Shown: positions 1 through 9,699, counted from the stretch's first letter. The stretch is 42,640 nucleotides of DNA from Pseudomonas syringae pv. cilantro (GCF_001293775.1 NZ_LGLN01000033.1:8957-51596), one strand, 5' to 3'. The notes: a model not told the origin generated them from the letters alone. Program-made: numbers and translations.

Positions 1-584
1 CAACTACCTTGAAAAACGCCGCTTCAGTGAAGGATGGCCTCCTTCACATCTTTTTTCTTGAGTCAAAATTGGCTGGTACTGCCGCGAGCGGCACTGCTGA
101 TTACGCGGAGTCGATTGCGGGTTTTGGAAGCAACAAAAAGCAATACCTGCAAGAGTATGGGCTGGCGCGCGATTTGGGGAATCTGGACGCATTGCCTCAA
201 GCAGATAAGGATCGTCTGATGGAGTACCTGGATGTCTTCAATTCCCCTAACGCACCCAAGCGTGAGCGGTCAGTCGGTGTCATCTGTTACTCGGAGTCCC
301 AGCACTTCGCGAACAAATTGCCGGTAGATGATGGTGCCTTGGATAAGCACGAGGTGCACTTTGGAAATCTGTACGCTAACGACCACAAACGGCACCACAA
401 GAATGTAAGTAATCAGCTGGAAAAGCATGGCGTCGATGCGAACAAATGCATGCTCTATCTGGTAGCTGTACCCGATGTCGATGAGCTAAGAGAATTGTTC
501 TATGACTCCTTGGGGATCTTGCCGGCGCAGTCCGATACGGCGTTAACTGTCCCATCGCCTGGGGAGGATGTGAGCGATGAGTAG
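1..584 (+). CDS. hamA: Hachiman defence protein HamA (DUF1837), 5' end outside window
   Basis: The reading frame is open from the first base, so this is the last ~193 codons of a longer gene; the TTG at 9 is not a convincing start. HamA proteins are nuclease effectors of about 250-300 residues that pair with the helicase HamB. The segment FFLESKLAG near the left edge fits the E-x-K part of a PD-(D/E)XK-like nuclease core; the preceding catalytic acid would lie outside the window. The stop codon lies inside the start of the next gene (8-nt overlap), as expected for a two-gene operon. The identification rests largely on the helicase partner and the DUF1837-like pattern (YSESQHF, then HEVHFGNLY). 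The main uncertainty is the missing N-terminus. Confidence 0.72.
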   Translation, partial: TTLKNAASVKDGLLHIFFLESKLAGTAASGTADYAESIAGFGSNKKQYLQEYGLARDLGNLDALPQADKDRLMEYLDVFNSPNAPKRERSVGVICYSESQHFANKLPVDDGALDKHEVHFGNLYANDHKRHHKNVSNQLEKHGVDANKCMLYLVAVPDVDELRELFYDSLGILPAQSDTALTVPSPGEDVSDE

Positions 585-3207
585 TTTTGCATCAGCACTG
601 TCTGCCCGCATGATCAGGAACGTCGATTTTAAAAAGGCGCTAGGCGCTCTACAGTCCGCTGGAGCAGCCAATACGCTGCCAAGTAATATCGCAAGATCTC
701 AAGCTGACCCTGATATCGAGGCTTTGGGTAAGCTGCTTTACTGTGCCTCAGTATTCGCACAGTCACCTGTAGAAGGCCATGTAGCGTTAGCCCAGGCTAT
801 CGCTTTCAATGCGATGCTGGTTAGCAAAGAATCCAGCGTTTTGGAGCGATGCTCATCAGTCTTGACCGAACTCGGAAATTTCCCGGGCCTCAAATATGCT
901 GAGCTTAACTTCAAGTCAAAGCTAACCAGCCTAGCAGGTATGATTCAACGCCATGTGGTTGAGCATCTCAATACAATCAATGTGCATGGAGAAAATATAG
1001 CCCTCACAGACTACCAAAAAGGGGTATGGGACTCTTTGGAGGGGGGCTCTTCGCTGGCGATATCTGCCCCTACCTCCGCTGGCAAATCGTTTTTGGTAAT
1101 TGAGCATCTATGCCGCCGTGCTGTTTCGACCAGCGGCTTCACGTTCGTCTACATTGCTCCGACTCGCGCACTGCTATCTGAAGTCCATATGAAGATCAAG
1201 GCCCGTTTGGCGAGTGACCCTGAAATCCGTGTGACGGATATCCCGACTTTCGAGCAGATGTCCAAACAGATTTTTGTGCTGACCCAAGAGCGGTTCCAGG
1301 TTCTTCTCTCTACCACTTCTGCGAGGATTGATCTTGTGGTAGTGGATGAAGCCCAGAATCTTTCTGATGGGGCCCGAGGGATGATCCTCCAAGACTGCAT
1401 AGAGCAGTGTGTTGAGCGCTACAGGCGCGCACATGTCGTGATGCTCGCGCCAGGTGCGGAAGGCTTCAAGGAAGCGCTCGAAAGCCTTGGGTTACCCGAG
1501 ATCCGAGAAATAGCCACGACAGTCTCCCCCGTCCTCCAAAACAGAATCGTTGTGACTAAGGGTGCAAGCACGAGCGAGCTGAATTTCAAACTACTCTCCC
1601 CAAACGGCACAGCATCGATTGGCTCGCTTACATGTGACGTGGGAATGTCTACGCGTGAGAGTCGTTTAGCTGCGGTCGCGCTTCAACTCGGTCACAACGG
1701 AGGGTCTTTGGTATATGCCAAAACTCCTACCGAAGCCGCGTCGTTAGCTAGCTCGATTGCGATGGGCGTAACTGACCCTGACTCCCTTGGGAAGAATGAT
1801 GATCTGGTTGCATTTATCAAGGCGCACATTCACCCTAAATACCATCTCATTCGGATGGTTGAGAAGGGTGTAGCTTTCCATTACGGACAGATGCCCGCAT
1901 TGCTTCGTGAGGCAATTGAAAACGCTTTCCGACTAGGTTCGATAAAATTCTTGGTTTGCACTACCACTTTGTTTCAGGGTATCAACCTGCCTGCACGCAA
2001 TGTTTTCATCGATACACCTGCCCGTGGCAGAGGTGATAAACAGCTTCTCGAACCAGCCCTTCTGTGGAATTTCGCTGGACGGGCGGGGCGTATGGGTAAA
2101 GACATAGTCGGGAATGTATTTTTGGTGGATTACGATTCGTGGAGTGACCATCCCATGGATAGGTTTACAAAATTCACCATAAAATCCGCCCTAGGCGAGG
2201 TAATTACTAATAACGCGCATGACGTCCTAAAATTTTTAAGAGAGGATGTTTTCTCCGCGAAGCCTCGTGACGAGGGTCGTAAAAACGCTGTTGCATCTGC
2301 TGGGATGCTAATATCCAAAGCAAGACAGGGTAGCGTGCAGAGTTTTCTCGAACGAGTGGCGCCAGAGTTAGATATTCTGGACTCTCGTTTGCTTTGCAAC
2401 GCATCTAAAGCCGCTTCAGAACGTTTGGAGTTACCGCTCAATGTTCTCAATGCCAATTGGACTTTAGATCTGTTTGCTTTGAACGGACTTATGATTTTTT
2501 TGAAGGGATCTTTGGCCGATGGTAGCATCGAGCAGATGATTCCACGTCACCCCGCTGATCTGGGCAGTAAATCATTCAAGTATTATCGAGATATTTTCAA
2601 CGTAATTTTCAAATACATTAAAGGTTTTGAAGGGAATTTAGGCGGTTACGTCTCAAGAATCGCGATTCGATGGATGGAGGGAAAGCCTTATCCAGTAATA
2701 TTAAAGTTTGAGATTGAGGCCAAAGAGGTAGGGATTCAGAAAAAGCGTGACATTGAAAGTATGAATGTTCGTACCGTCAAAGGTTACAGGGCCAAAAGCA
2801 TCAAACCACTCAATCCAAGCAAGGTGATCAAAGATACATTCGATACTATCGAGGACGTAATTCGCTTCCAGTTGGTGCAGATGGGCAAAGCCTATATTGA
2901 TATTTTGGCCCACATTATGACTGAAAATGGACTGAGCCACAGGGTGCCGGAGATTTTTGATTTCGCGCTTGCGTTGGAATTGGGAGTCAATACCGTCACA
3001 GCGCGTGCTTTCCTTGAGCTTGGCCTATCTCGTATCGCGGCGGCAGAGCTGCAGCGCATAGTGCCCAATAGCGAACTCGATAGTGCCGCAGCCCGGCAGA
3101 TCATTCTGGAATTTGACGGTACGGCCCACACTTTGAGCCAGGTGATCATCGACGAGATAGCGAAGGTGCGTGCGGCGCTACTCAGTAGTTCCGTGACAGC
3201 AGATTAA
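577..3207 (+). CDS. hamB: Hachiman defence helicase HamB (Ski2-like DEAD/DEAH helicase)
   Basis: An 876-residue superfamily 2 helicase. Walker A is SAPTSAGKS (about residues 163-171), motif II is DEAQ (257-260), the Ski2-type motif V segment TTLFQGINLPARN lies near 462-474, and motif VI NFAGRAGRMGKD near 498-509. The first ~140 residues and the last ~350 have no motif I recognise. In Hachiman, HamB senses DNA damage or aberrant DNA and controls the HamA nuclease. Start ATG 577 sits within the end of hamA (overlap ATGAGTAG), which implies translational coupling. The gene looks intact and full length, so the system is probably functional if the missing hamA start is intact. Confidence 0.82.
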   Translation: MSSFASALSARMIRNVDFKKALGALQSAGAANTLPSNIARSQADPDIEALGKLLYCASVFAQSPVEGHVALAQAIAFNAMLVSKESSVLERCSSVLTELGNFPGLKYAELNFKSKLTSLAGMIQRHVVEHLNTINVHGENIALTDYQKGVWDSLEGGSSLAISAPTSAGKSFLVIEHLCRRAVSTSGFTFVYIAPTRALLSEVHMKIKARLASDPEIRVTDIPTFEQMSKQIFVLTQERFQVLLSTTSARIDLVVVDEAQNLSDGARGMILQDCIEQCVERYRRAHVVMLAPGAEGFKEALESLGLPEIREIATTVSPVLQNRIVVTKGASTSELNFKLLSPNGTASIGSLTCDVGMSTRESRLAAVALQLGHNGGSLVYAKTPTEAASLASSIAMGVTDPDSLGKNDDLVAFIKAHIHPKYHLIRMVEKGVAFHYGQMPALLREAIENAFRLGSIKFLVCTTTLFQGINLPARNVFIDTPARGRGDKQLLEPALLWNFAGRAGRMGKDIVGNVFLVDYDSWSDHPMDRFTKFTIKSALGEVITNNAHDVLKFLREDVFSAKPRDEGRKNAVASAGMLISKARQGSVQSFLERVAPELDILDSRLLCNASKAASERLELPLNVLNANWTLDLFALNGLMIFLKGSLADGSIEQMIPRHPADLGSKSFKYYRDIFNVIFKYIKGFEGNLGGYVSRIAIRWMEGKPYPVILKFEIEAKEVGIQKKRDIESMNVRTVKGYRAKSIKPLNPSKVIKDTFDTIEDVIRFQLVQMGKAYIDILAHIMTENGLSHRVPEIFDFALALELGVNTVTARAFLELGLSRIAAAELQRIVPNSELDSAAARQIILEFDGTAHTLSQVIIDEIAKVRAALLSSSVTAD

Positions 3208-3491
3208 GGTGGACGGGCGATAGCCAGAGGGGGCGCGGCTCTGTAACTTCGCCTTCACCGGCAGCGATTGATGGATCTCGCACTGCGTTCGGCGAGGCTA
3301 CTCTGCATCATATGCTAAGCTTTGAACGCAGAGTTCTGCTTACGTCAATCGAGTGACGACTCCCCGACCCGCTGGCCTCCTGGGGGTACACGTGCGACGA
3401 TCGCACCGCCTCCAGGGAGCAAGCCATCTGGATTCTGGGCGAGATAGTACTTGAAGGTAGGGGCAACGCTGAACTCAACCTCGGTGATGAG

Positions 3492-4457
3492 ATGAAAGAC
3501 CGCGTATTTTACTCTTGGCAATCCGACAGCCCCGGCAACACCAATAGAAACTTCATTTTGCAGGCGCTGGAAATAGCGATCGCAGACATACACAAAGACC
3601 AGACGACCGACGTTGAACCGGTCATCGATCGGGACACCCTTGGTCTGGCTGGGTCACCAGACATTAGCCACTCCATTTTCGAAAAGATTGATGCCGCCTC
3701 AGTGTTCGTGTGCGATGTCTCGATCATCGACCTCTCGACAGCCAGGTCAACACCGAATCCAAATGTGCTGGTTGAGCTAGGCTACGCGATCAAGGCCTTA
3801 GGCTGGAACCGCATCATTATGGTGATGAACATCGCGTACGGCGGGCCCGACAAGCTTCCCTTCGACCTGAGATCCAAACGAGCGCTGACGTACACTATCG
3901 AGGCTGACGCAGATGAGAAGGCTCCCGTGAGGAAAGGCTTGACGAAAACGTTTGTGGCGGCTTTGCAACTGATTTTCGAATCCCATGGGTCTCGTAAGAC
4001 AGCCCAAGCAAGCGTTGAGGCAGCCGGCACTGAATCCCCACCACGCTCGACCGATGCTGCGCTTTTCGAGCGATTCAAAACCGAGCTCCCCTCCAAAGGA
4101 AGCATCAGCTTTATTGATGAACATAACATGGCTGGGTTCTTATGGCGCCTCTCTAACCTCGACCAGTTAAGCCGTTTTTACCATGAGTGGGATGACGTCG
4201 AGCACGAGTTCATCGATGCCGAAATGGAAAAGATGCGCTCTCAGCTACATGGATTGGTTGGCGACTATCTGGGCCAGATCGCTGTCAATACGTTCCCTGC
4301 CTATAATCCGGACTTCCAAACCGTCCCTCCGGAATGGGAAGAGACAAAGCCTGAGCACTTTTTTTCAGTAGTCAATCGGTTGCACGCAACTGCAGGAGAG
4401 ATTGTCAAATTGCACAATGATCTCTTCCGACTTGGCAAGATGAAATTCGATCGCTGA
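3492..4457 (+). CDS. TIR-like nucleotide-binding/hydrolase-type protein
   Basis: A 321-residue protein. The N-terminal ~170 residues match a common uncharacterised TIR-like family: VFYSWQSD (5-12), DRDTLGLAGSPDI (46-58), VFVCDVSII (71-79) and PNVLVELGYAIKAL (90-103). E95 is the best candidate for the catalytic glutamate of a TIR or deoxyribosyltransferase-like fold that cleaves nucleotides such as NAD. The C-terminal ~120 residues are acidic and helical and resemble nothing I know; they may sense the trigger. The gene lies 284 bp after hamB with its own start, so it may be a separate one-gene defence system rather than a Hachiman component. Function is inferred from fold and neighbourhood. 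Confidence 0.6.
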   Translation: MKDRVFYSWQSDSPGNTNRNFILQALEIAIADIHKDQTTDVEPVIDRDTLGLAGSPDISHSIFEKIDAASVFVCDVSIIDLSTARSTPNPNVLVELGYAIKALGWNRIIMVMNIAYGGPDKLPFDLRSKRALTYTIEADADEKAPVRKGLTKTFVAALQLIFESHGSRKTAQASVEAAGTESPPRSTDAALFERFKTELPSKGSISFIDEHNMAGFLWRLSNLDQLSRFYHEWDDVEHEFIDAEMEKMRSQLHGLVGDYLGQIAVNTFPAYNPDFQTVPPEWEETKPEHFFSVVNRLHATAGEIVKLHNDLFRLGKMKFDR

Positions 4458-4508
4458 GCATCCAGACAGGTACGCTCCAACTGCCAGACGCTTAGCAGAA
4501 TCGGTCTG

Positions 4509-4536
4509 AAGCCACCACAATGTGATGCGGTGGCTT
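4509..4536. terminator. Hairpin downstream of the TIR-like gene
   Basis: Perfect 8-bp stem AAGCCACC / GGTGGCTT around a 12-nt loop, about 50 nt after the TIR-like stop and between two convergent genes (3492-4457 plus, 4809-6518 minus). No T-run follows on either strand, so it is at best a weak or Rho-assisted terminator. The rest of the 350-bp gap 4458-4808 shows no gene. Confidence 0.35.
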
Positions 4537-4808
4537 AACCAAAACTGCGATGCGCGTTTCCATATGAGGACGGGTCAGGAATCTACGTTGGCATCTGCCA
4601 AGCGGCTGTTGCTTGAAAAGCTCGCACTCGCTTTATCGAATGCCCAGCTGTAAACCGTCGTGTATGGCAAGCTAGAGTGACGATCTAGGGAAAATTTGTC
4701 GAGTAAGGACGGGTTACATGATAAGCGAGACTGACGTACACACCCGTCCCAATAGATCTCCGGCGAATTTCCGTAATTGGTAGTTCTGTCTCAATGCACT
4801 GAATTAGC

Positions 4809-6518
4809 TCATGCTAGAAGTTCCAGTGCGGGTGCTTGTTTCGGGGTGGCTCGTGAGTAGAGCTTTTTGTAAGCCTTCTCTATTCGTTCGTCTAATGCCT
4901 CAAGCAAGCTGTCAAACTTCGGAGGATGACTGTCAAAGTAAGGGTTGTTGCGCATGTAGTCGAGCATAGTGTTCATAAATTGTTTCTTGTGACTGTCCTC
5001 TACCTCAACGGAGATGATTGTCTTCGCCGCATCATAGTCTATTTCCAGCCAGCTAGGGTGTTCTGCTTTGACTTGATAAATCCAGTCGTCTGGAAATACG
5101 CTTTCAATTGCACCTCCAGGAACATATGTGTAATCTCTATCGGGGAGAAAGCCACCCCTAGTTCCTAGATATCCCTTCAGCTCCTTAGTAGCTTTAAGAC
5201 CCGCATCGTCGCAGTCAAAGAGGGATACTGCAACCACTTCCTTTCGTATGAATTCGTAGTTAGCTCTTAAGAAACCAACCAGATTACTGCAACCTCCAAA
5301 ACTGGTTACCCGCAAATCACAACTCTGCATGAAAAGCTTGCGTTCATGCTTGTGATTATAGCTTTCCATGGCGGCTTTTAGATACTCAACGTCTGTCTCG
5401 CCTTCTACGAATATATTTACTTCGGAAAGGCTGAAGTAATCTGAAAACTTAACGCCCAGCGCGCCTCTGATATCAGACGTTGCATCGTGGATAGTTTTAT
5501 ACGTTGTGATCGTGGTACTGTTTGCCTCAGGGCTGAATGTTATGCCTGCAATATTTAGTGGATCATTTGGTAAAAAGCTCAGGCTATGTGTGGTTTTGAC
5601 TACGGTTGAGGATTTGCCCAGTCGTCCCAATACCCGAGATGCCTTGTTTGCTAAGGCAGGGTGCATATAGGTTTCAGGTTCTTCGATCAGCCACACGATA
5701 TGATTATCTGACTGTTGCTTTGTAACCCATTCTAGCGCTGAAAAAAGTACAGTTGACTGGACTCCCATTCCTTTAGAGTAGATTGAGGTCTTAGATCTGT
5801 CGTCTACTTCTAAATCAAGCGTGGCTATAAGGTTTTCCAGTGCATCCTCAGGATAGTCTAACGTGACGTTAACGTTTTCTACCCCTGACTGAAGGAGAGT
5901 GTCATTGATGCTGGAGCTCAAGGATTTTATACTGTTTTTTATCACTTCATGATATGGGCTAATAGCCTTGGCTATTTCTTTCTTAACAAGCGGCATTACG
6001 AAATCTGAATATATTTTTTCTACGGATTTTTCAGATGGGATTCTGTAACATTTAAAATAACTTAGTACTTTGTCTATGACATGGCGTTGTAGGTCTGAGT
6101 ACTCCAGACGTCTTTTTAAGTTTTGTTTGACGCCTGGAAAGATTTGGTATACTGGTACTGGTCTGAAGACTAGGTTTAATGAAAAGCTGGTCGCGATATC
6201 ATCTTGTTTTTCTTCATCCAAAAGCTTTTTCATTTTTATCAAGGCTTTGTGAATGTCGTTATCGAATGGGTCTGATAAGTCAAGTGAAAAGAAGCAGGTC
6301 AAACTTGTCTGAACACCGTCGTGGCCAAATGGGAGATCAGCTTCAGCAGAATATCCAACTTGATCAGTTCTGGCCGTGAAAAAATAGTACAGGGCCAGTA
6401 GTGTGTTAGATTTTCCGCTATTGTTCGGGCCTACAATCGTCATCCCATCTTGGAGGTTGATTGTTTGATCGCCGGTGATTGTGCGAAAGTTCTTAATTCT
6501 AAAACTTTTGATTTTCAT
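4809..6518 (-). CDS. OLD-family ATP-dependent endonuclease (AAA ATPase + TOPRIM)
   Basis: A 569-residue protein with an ABC/SMC-like ATPase half and a TOPRIM nuclease half. Walker A is GPNNSGKS (30-37); Walker B WLIEEPETYMHP has its acidic pair at E279/E280. The TOPRIM residues are the E372-G-E374 segment (FVEGETDVEYL) and D435-x-D437-D438-x-G440 (LFDCDDAGL). Length and order match stand-alone OLD nucleases and GajA (about 580 residues). No GajB-type helicase follows in the same direction, so I do not call Gabija. The gene is convergent with the TIR-like gene and divergent from the region to its right. OLD proteins cut or nick DNA and act against phages; this one seems intact. Start ATG 6518 begins directly with the conserved MKIKSFRIKNFR strand. 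Confidence 0.82.
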   Translation of the reverse strand: MKIKSFRIKNFRTITGDQTINLQDGMTIVGPNNSGKSNTLLALYYFFTARTDQVGYSAEADLPFGHDGVQTSLTCFFSLDLSDPFDNDIHKALIKMKKLLDEEKQDDIATSFSLNLVFRPVPVYQIFPGVKQNLKRRLEYSDLQRHVIDKVLSYFKCYRIPSEKSVEKIYSDFVMPLVKKEIAKAISPYHEVIKNSIKSLSSSINDTLLQSGVENVNVTLDYPEDALENLIATLDLEVDDRSKTSIYSKGMGVQSTVLFSALEWVTKQQSDNHIVWLIEEPETYMHPALANKASRVLGRLGKSSTVVKTTHSLSFLPNDPLNIAGITFSPEANSTTITTYKTIHDATSDIRGALGVKFSDYFSLSEVNIFVEGETDVEYLKAAMESYNHKHERKLFMQSCDLRVTSFGGCSNLVGFLRANYEFIRKEVVAVSLFDCDDAGLKATKELKGYLGTRGGFLPDRDYTYVPGGAIESVFPDDWIYQVKAEHPSWLEIDYDAAKTIISVEVEDSHKKQFMNTMLDYMRNNPYFDSHPPKFDSLLEALDERIEKAYKKLYSRATPKQAPALELLA

Positions 6519-6765
6519 AGGTGCTCCATCACTTTTCCCGATAATGGCACAGTGCCTGGTTTGCTGTCACCAGCGAGCTATGAGCAATCGGCTGTCCGGC
6601 ACCTCTTGGTCAATGTCGATCACTTCCCCTCTGATCGTTTGCCTACTTGGCTTTTTCAAGTGGGGAGCGCTTTCATGGCCGTTGGGATTGTTCTCTTTTA
6701 GGGTCTGAATACATACCTTGAGGGGTTATGGGCAATTTTCGTCCACGCGCTGTGATCGTGGGGAG

Positions 6766-7268
6766 GTGGTTTTGGCAAGGGAATACGAATGGAGGCCATC
6801 GTTTTTTGGCCGTCTGCTCACGGGCCGCCGCCGCGGTCGTTGCGCTTGATAAACGTGCGTTTCGAATTGGACGTGAAGGATGAGAGGGTCGAGATCGATC
6901 TCGAAAGAGGTGATCACATCAGTGCTCGCCGAGGTATTCTCTGGGGTCGCCTGTCCTTCCTGGATGGGATGTTGAGGGGCCTACCCAAAACATCTGTGGC
7001 GAGGCTCAACGAAGAAATTGCAGGCGTGATGAGTTTTCACCAGCGCCTTGTAGCGGAGAGGCTGGTGGAGGCCGAGCGACGCAGGCTCGTGCGAGTCGAA
7101 CTCTTCAGGTCTGCGTATGCACTCGTCACGACGTGGTTGGCCGTGGCAGACCGCCTGTTGAATGATTCGATAGGCGAAGGTTTAGCGTGTAGGCTGAATA
7201 ATTGTGTTTACCTAAAATTTTGGTCAAATGTTCTGAGGGGCGCTCACGGTCAAAAATCAGGTGTGTGA
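6766..7268 (+). pseudogene. Decayed N-terminal fragment of a HelD-like UvrD-family helicase
   Basis: Three consecutive pieces in different frames read like the N-terminal regulatory domain of helicase IV-type proteins. From GTG 6766 one frame gives REYEWRPSFFGRLLTGRRRG; a second gives ALDKRAFRIGREG at about 6841-6880; the third carries VEIDLER, RRGILWGRLSF, LRGLPKTSVARLNEEI and VEAERRRLVR up to 7268. The pattern RRG(I/L)xWGxLxF followed by a GLP-type turn resembles E. coli HelD. The helicase motor domains are absent: the open frame ends in unrelated residues and the next gene starts at 7422. The longest piece alone (ATG 6789, 159 codons) could be called as a hypothetical gene, but I read it as a relic with at least two frameshifts and a 3' truncation. 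Confidence 0.5.
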
Positions 7269-7421
7269 GCTCCTGAATAGGCCTTCAAAATCTAGCTACC
7301 CTCAGGCAGACCTAAGCTGGGAGTGCCCGCCAATCGGCTGAATAGCTAGCCTTCAGGGAATAGGCGCTTCGGAGCTCAGAACTACCAGGAGTTTCCTCGC
7401 AACCCCCGGCGGAGTACCAAG

Positions 7422-9581
7422 ATGCGTGCTGCAAATCGAAGTGAAGCTGAAGTCATTGAAGAGCTTGTCGAACTGACAGCCCAGTCTGGTTACGTTCATG
7501 CGATTGCCGGGATCTGCTACCGAGACAATATGGTGTCCTTTCAGGGGGAGCATGAAGCTTCCGATCTCAGCCATATGTACGATCCTACTCGTCTTAATCG
7601 GAACGAAACTACCATGCTGTTGGGGCTGATGATGAGGCAGCACCTTGATTTGACCGAGCCTGACAACGCAACGCTCTTGAGTTATGTAACGCTTACTGAT
7701 GGCCTGATGGAGGAGCTTCATCAGTCAATGAGTGGAGCGGCCATGGGGGAAATGATCAGCCACGTCGGCAACGCAGAAGGCATGGACGATTTCTGGCAGG
7801 GTGAAATGATGAAGGAGCCAATTTTCTATGGCGCCGAGTCCGCTTACAGCTTCCAGTACCGAGATTTCTTTGTGGAGAAGCATGCTGTCGATGACGACTG
7901 GCTTATCCGAGTGAAAGGTTTTTCCAGCGGGCAAGCGTGTCGGATCGCGAGAGCTATGTGTGATTTGATGGACTCCAGAGCGACGAAGGACACTCGGTCG
8001 AGTTTCGACTTGAAGGCAGGAGAAATACCACTAGAGTCGGTGGTGAGTTTTTATGAATTTACTGCGGCAGAGGTTGCTCAGCGTGCCAGTCAGGATCTCG
8101 CAGTGGTTGAGGCATTCTTCGACGTTTTTTCGTTTAGCGGCAACAATGCCGGCTTCAAAGAGGTGGGTGACTTCAACCAGGTGAATGCGACTCCGCTGCT
8201 TCCGACTGGAAGGGGCTCAGTACTGCTGTTTTCTCACTACGCAATTTATGAGGCGCTGTACGAGTCGCCTTTTTTCTGGATGAACCAAGACAAGGCTTAC
8301 AAGCAGCAGGCGTCCGACAACCGTGGCGCGTTCACTGAGCGATTCTCTTACCGTCGTTTAGTTGCGGTGTTCGGTGCGGCAAATGTCCACACCAACGTCA
8401 ATTTGTACGAGGGGAAAAGGATCGTTGCTGAGGCTGATGTACTGGTTGTTTTCGGCGACCGGGTGATCATCGTCCAAGCCAAGTCTAAAAAGCTGACGTT
8501 GGCCGCCCGCAAGGGCAGCGATGGACAAATCAAGGCCGACTTTGCAGCTGCGATTCAGAAAGCCTACGACCAGGGGGCCGAATGTGCGACGGCGATTCTT
8601 TCAGGTAAGTGCCGGCTTGAAAATGATCGGGGCCAGACGGTCGATTTACCGGAAAACATCAGAGAAATCTATCCGCTCTGCGTGGTGTCGGATCACTACC
8701 CTGCGCTCGCCTTCCAGGCTAGTCAGTATCTGAAGTATTCGGCTGATGCGATCATCCGCCCTCCCTTTGTTATGGACATATTCTTTCTCGATGTCCTCGC
8801 TGAGATGCTGGACACGCCGTTGCGTTTCCTCAGCTACGTCCGCATGCGCATCGATGCGATCGAGAAGTTAATGATCAGTCATGAACTCGTCGCGCTTGCA
8901 TATCACCTTCATTCCAATCTGTGGCTTCAAGACGAATTCAGCATGTTGATGTTGGATGATTCGATCGCAGCTGACCTTGATGTCGCCATGACCGTGAGGC
9001 GTGAAGGACTTGCAGGAAAGCGGGTTCCGGAGGGACTGTTGACAAAAATGAATGGATCCTACTACGAGCGTCTGATCGAGCAGATCGAGCGCCGTCCAGT
9101 CCCGTCAACAATGGAGCTGGGATTCACTCTTTTGTCGATGGGGGAAGACACGTGCAGCGCCATTCATAAAGCCATAGATAGTCTTATCAAGCAGACGAAG
9201 CTTGATGGGAAGCGGCATGACTTCACTGCTGGTATGACGGGCGCAGGGAGCGGGATCTGTGTGCATTGCAATCCTGAGCCTAGCGAAGACGCCATTAAAG
9301 TCCTAGAAGTGCAGTGCGCCAAGCGAAAGTACGTTCAGCGAACTGCAAGTTGGTTTGGCGTGTCGGTTGGTTTGGAGGGGGAACTCCAATTCGGCGTAAC
9401 GCTTGAGTTTCCTTGGGAGCGCTCACTAGCGATGGATGCCCTAACCCAAGGAATGAAGCCTCCTTCATCAGTAGCTCAAGGAATGAAAGCCATGGAGCGC
9501 GCGTTGATCCCGAGGAAATACGGGCGCAACGAACTCTGTCCCTGCGGAAGCGGTGTTAAGTACAAAAACTGCTGTCTCTAG
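7422..9581 (+). CDS. Large nuclease-like protein with PD-(D/E)XK core and C-terminal SEC-C zinc motif
   Basis: A 719-residue protein. Near the middle, EADVLVVFGDRVIIVQAK (337-354) has the spacing of a restriction-endonuclease-like core (D339, then Q352-x-K354), in the style of NERD and similar nuclease domains. The C-terminus RNELCPCGSGVKYKNCC holds a complete SEC-C zinc motif (C706, C708, C717, C718). A further CxxC (ICVHC, C613/C616) precedes it. The first ~300 residues are helical with no motif I recognise. SEC-C tails often make automated annotation say SecA, which this is not. Its position among defence genes and its catalytic-looking core suggest a DNA- or RNA-cutting defence protein. 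ATG 7422 follows 153 bp after the helicase relic. Confidence 0.6.
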   Translation: MRAANRSEAEVIEELVELTAQSGYVHAIAGICYRDNMVSFQGEHEASDLSHMYDPTRLNRNETTMLLGLMMRQHLDLTEPDNATLLSYVTLTDGLMEELHQSMSGAAMGEMISHVGNAEGMDDFWQGEMMKEPIFYGAESAYSFQYRDFFVEKHAVDDDWLIRVKGFSSGQACRIARAMCDLMDSRATKDTRSSFDLKAGEIPLESVVSFYEFTAAEVAQRASQDLAVVEAFFDVFSFSGNNAGFKEVGDFNQVNATPLLPTGRGSVLLFSHYAIYEALYESPFFWMNQDKAYKQQASDNRGAFTERFSYRRLVAVFGAANVHTNVNLYEGKRIVAEADVLVVFGDRVIIVQAKSKKLTLAARKGSDGQIKADFAAAIQKAYDQGAECATAILSGKCRLENDRGQTVDLPENIREIYPLCVVSDHYPALAFQASQYLKYSADAIIRPPFVMDIFFLDVLAEMLDTPLRFLSYVRMRIDAIEKLMISHELVALAYHLHSNLWLQDEFSMLMLDDSIAADLDVAMTVRREGLAGKRVPEGLLTKMNGSYYERLIEQIERRPVPSTMELGFTLLSMGEDTCSAIHKAIDSLIKQTKLDGKRHDFTAGMTGAGSGICVHCNPEPSEDAIKVLEVQCAKRKYVQRTASWFGVSVGLEGELQFGVTLEFPWERSLAMDALTQGMKPPSSVAQGMKAMERALIPRKYGRNELCPCGSGVKYKNCCL

Positions 9582-9651
9582 ACTGCGCGTAGAGTCGTCA
9601 TGCTGAGGTCTGAATGCAGATCAACGTGGGCAGCCTCGAATCATCAGAACG

Positions 9652-9686
9652 GCCCGCCCTGTGTACAGCAATGCCCTGGGGCGGGC
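9652..9686. terminator. Hairpin between convergent genes
   Basis: Perfect 8-bp GC-rich stem GCCCGCCC (9652-9659) / GGGCGGGC (9679-9686) in the 118-bp gap between the SEC-C nuclease (plus) and the unknown gene ending at 9700 (minus). There is no clear T-run; it could serve both directions weakly. Confidence 0.4.
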
Positions 9687-9699
9687 TACGGAGCGGCAT

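Noticed and set aside
6580..6708. 42-codon peptide with a hydrophobic stretch (SPLIVCLLGFFKWGALSW)
   Set aside because: No ribosome binding site and no conserved context; could be a small membrane peptide but the support is too thin.
4809..7268. Gabija system (GajA-like nuclease plus helicase)
   Set aside because: The helicase trace is divergent, broken, and of HelD type rather than GajB type, so only a solo OLD nuclease is supported.
7422..9581. SecA-related protein
   Set aside because: Only the terminal SEC-C zinc motif is shared; there are no SecA ATPase motifs.
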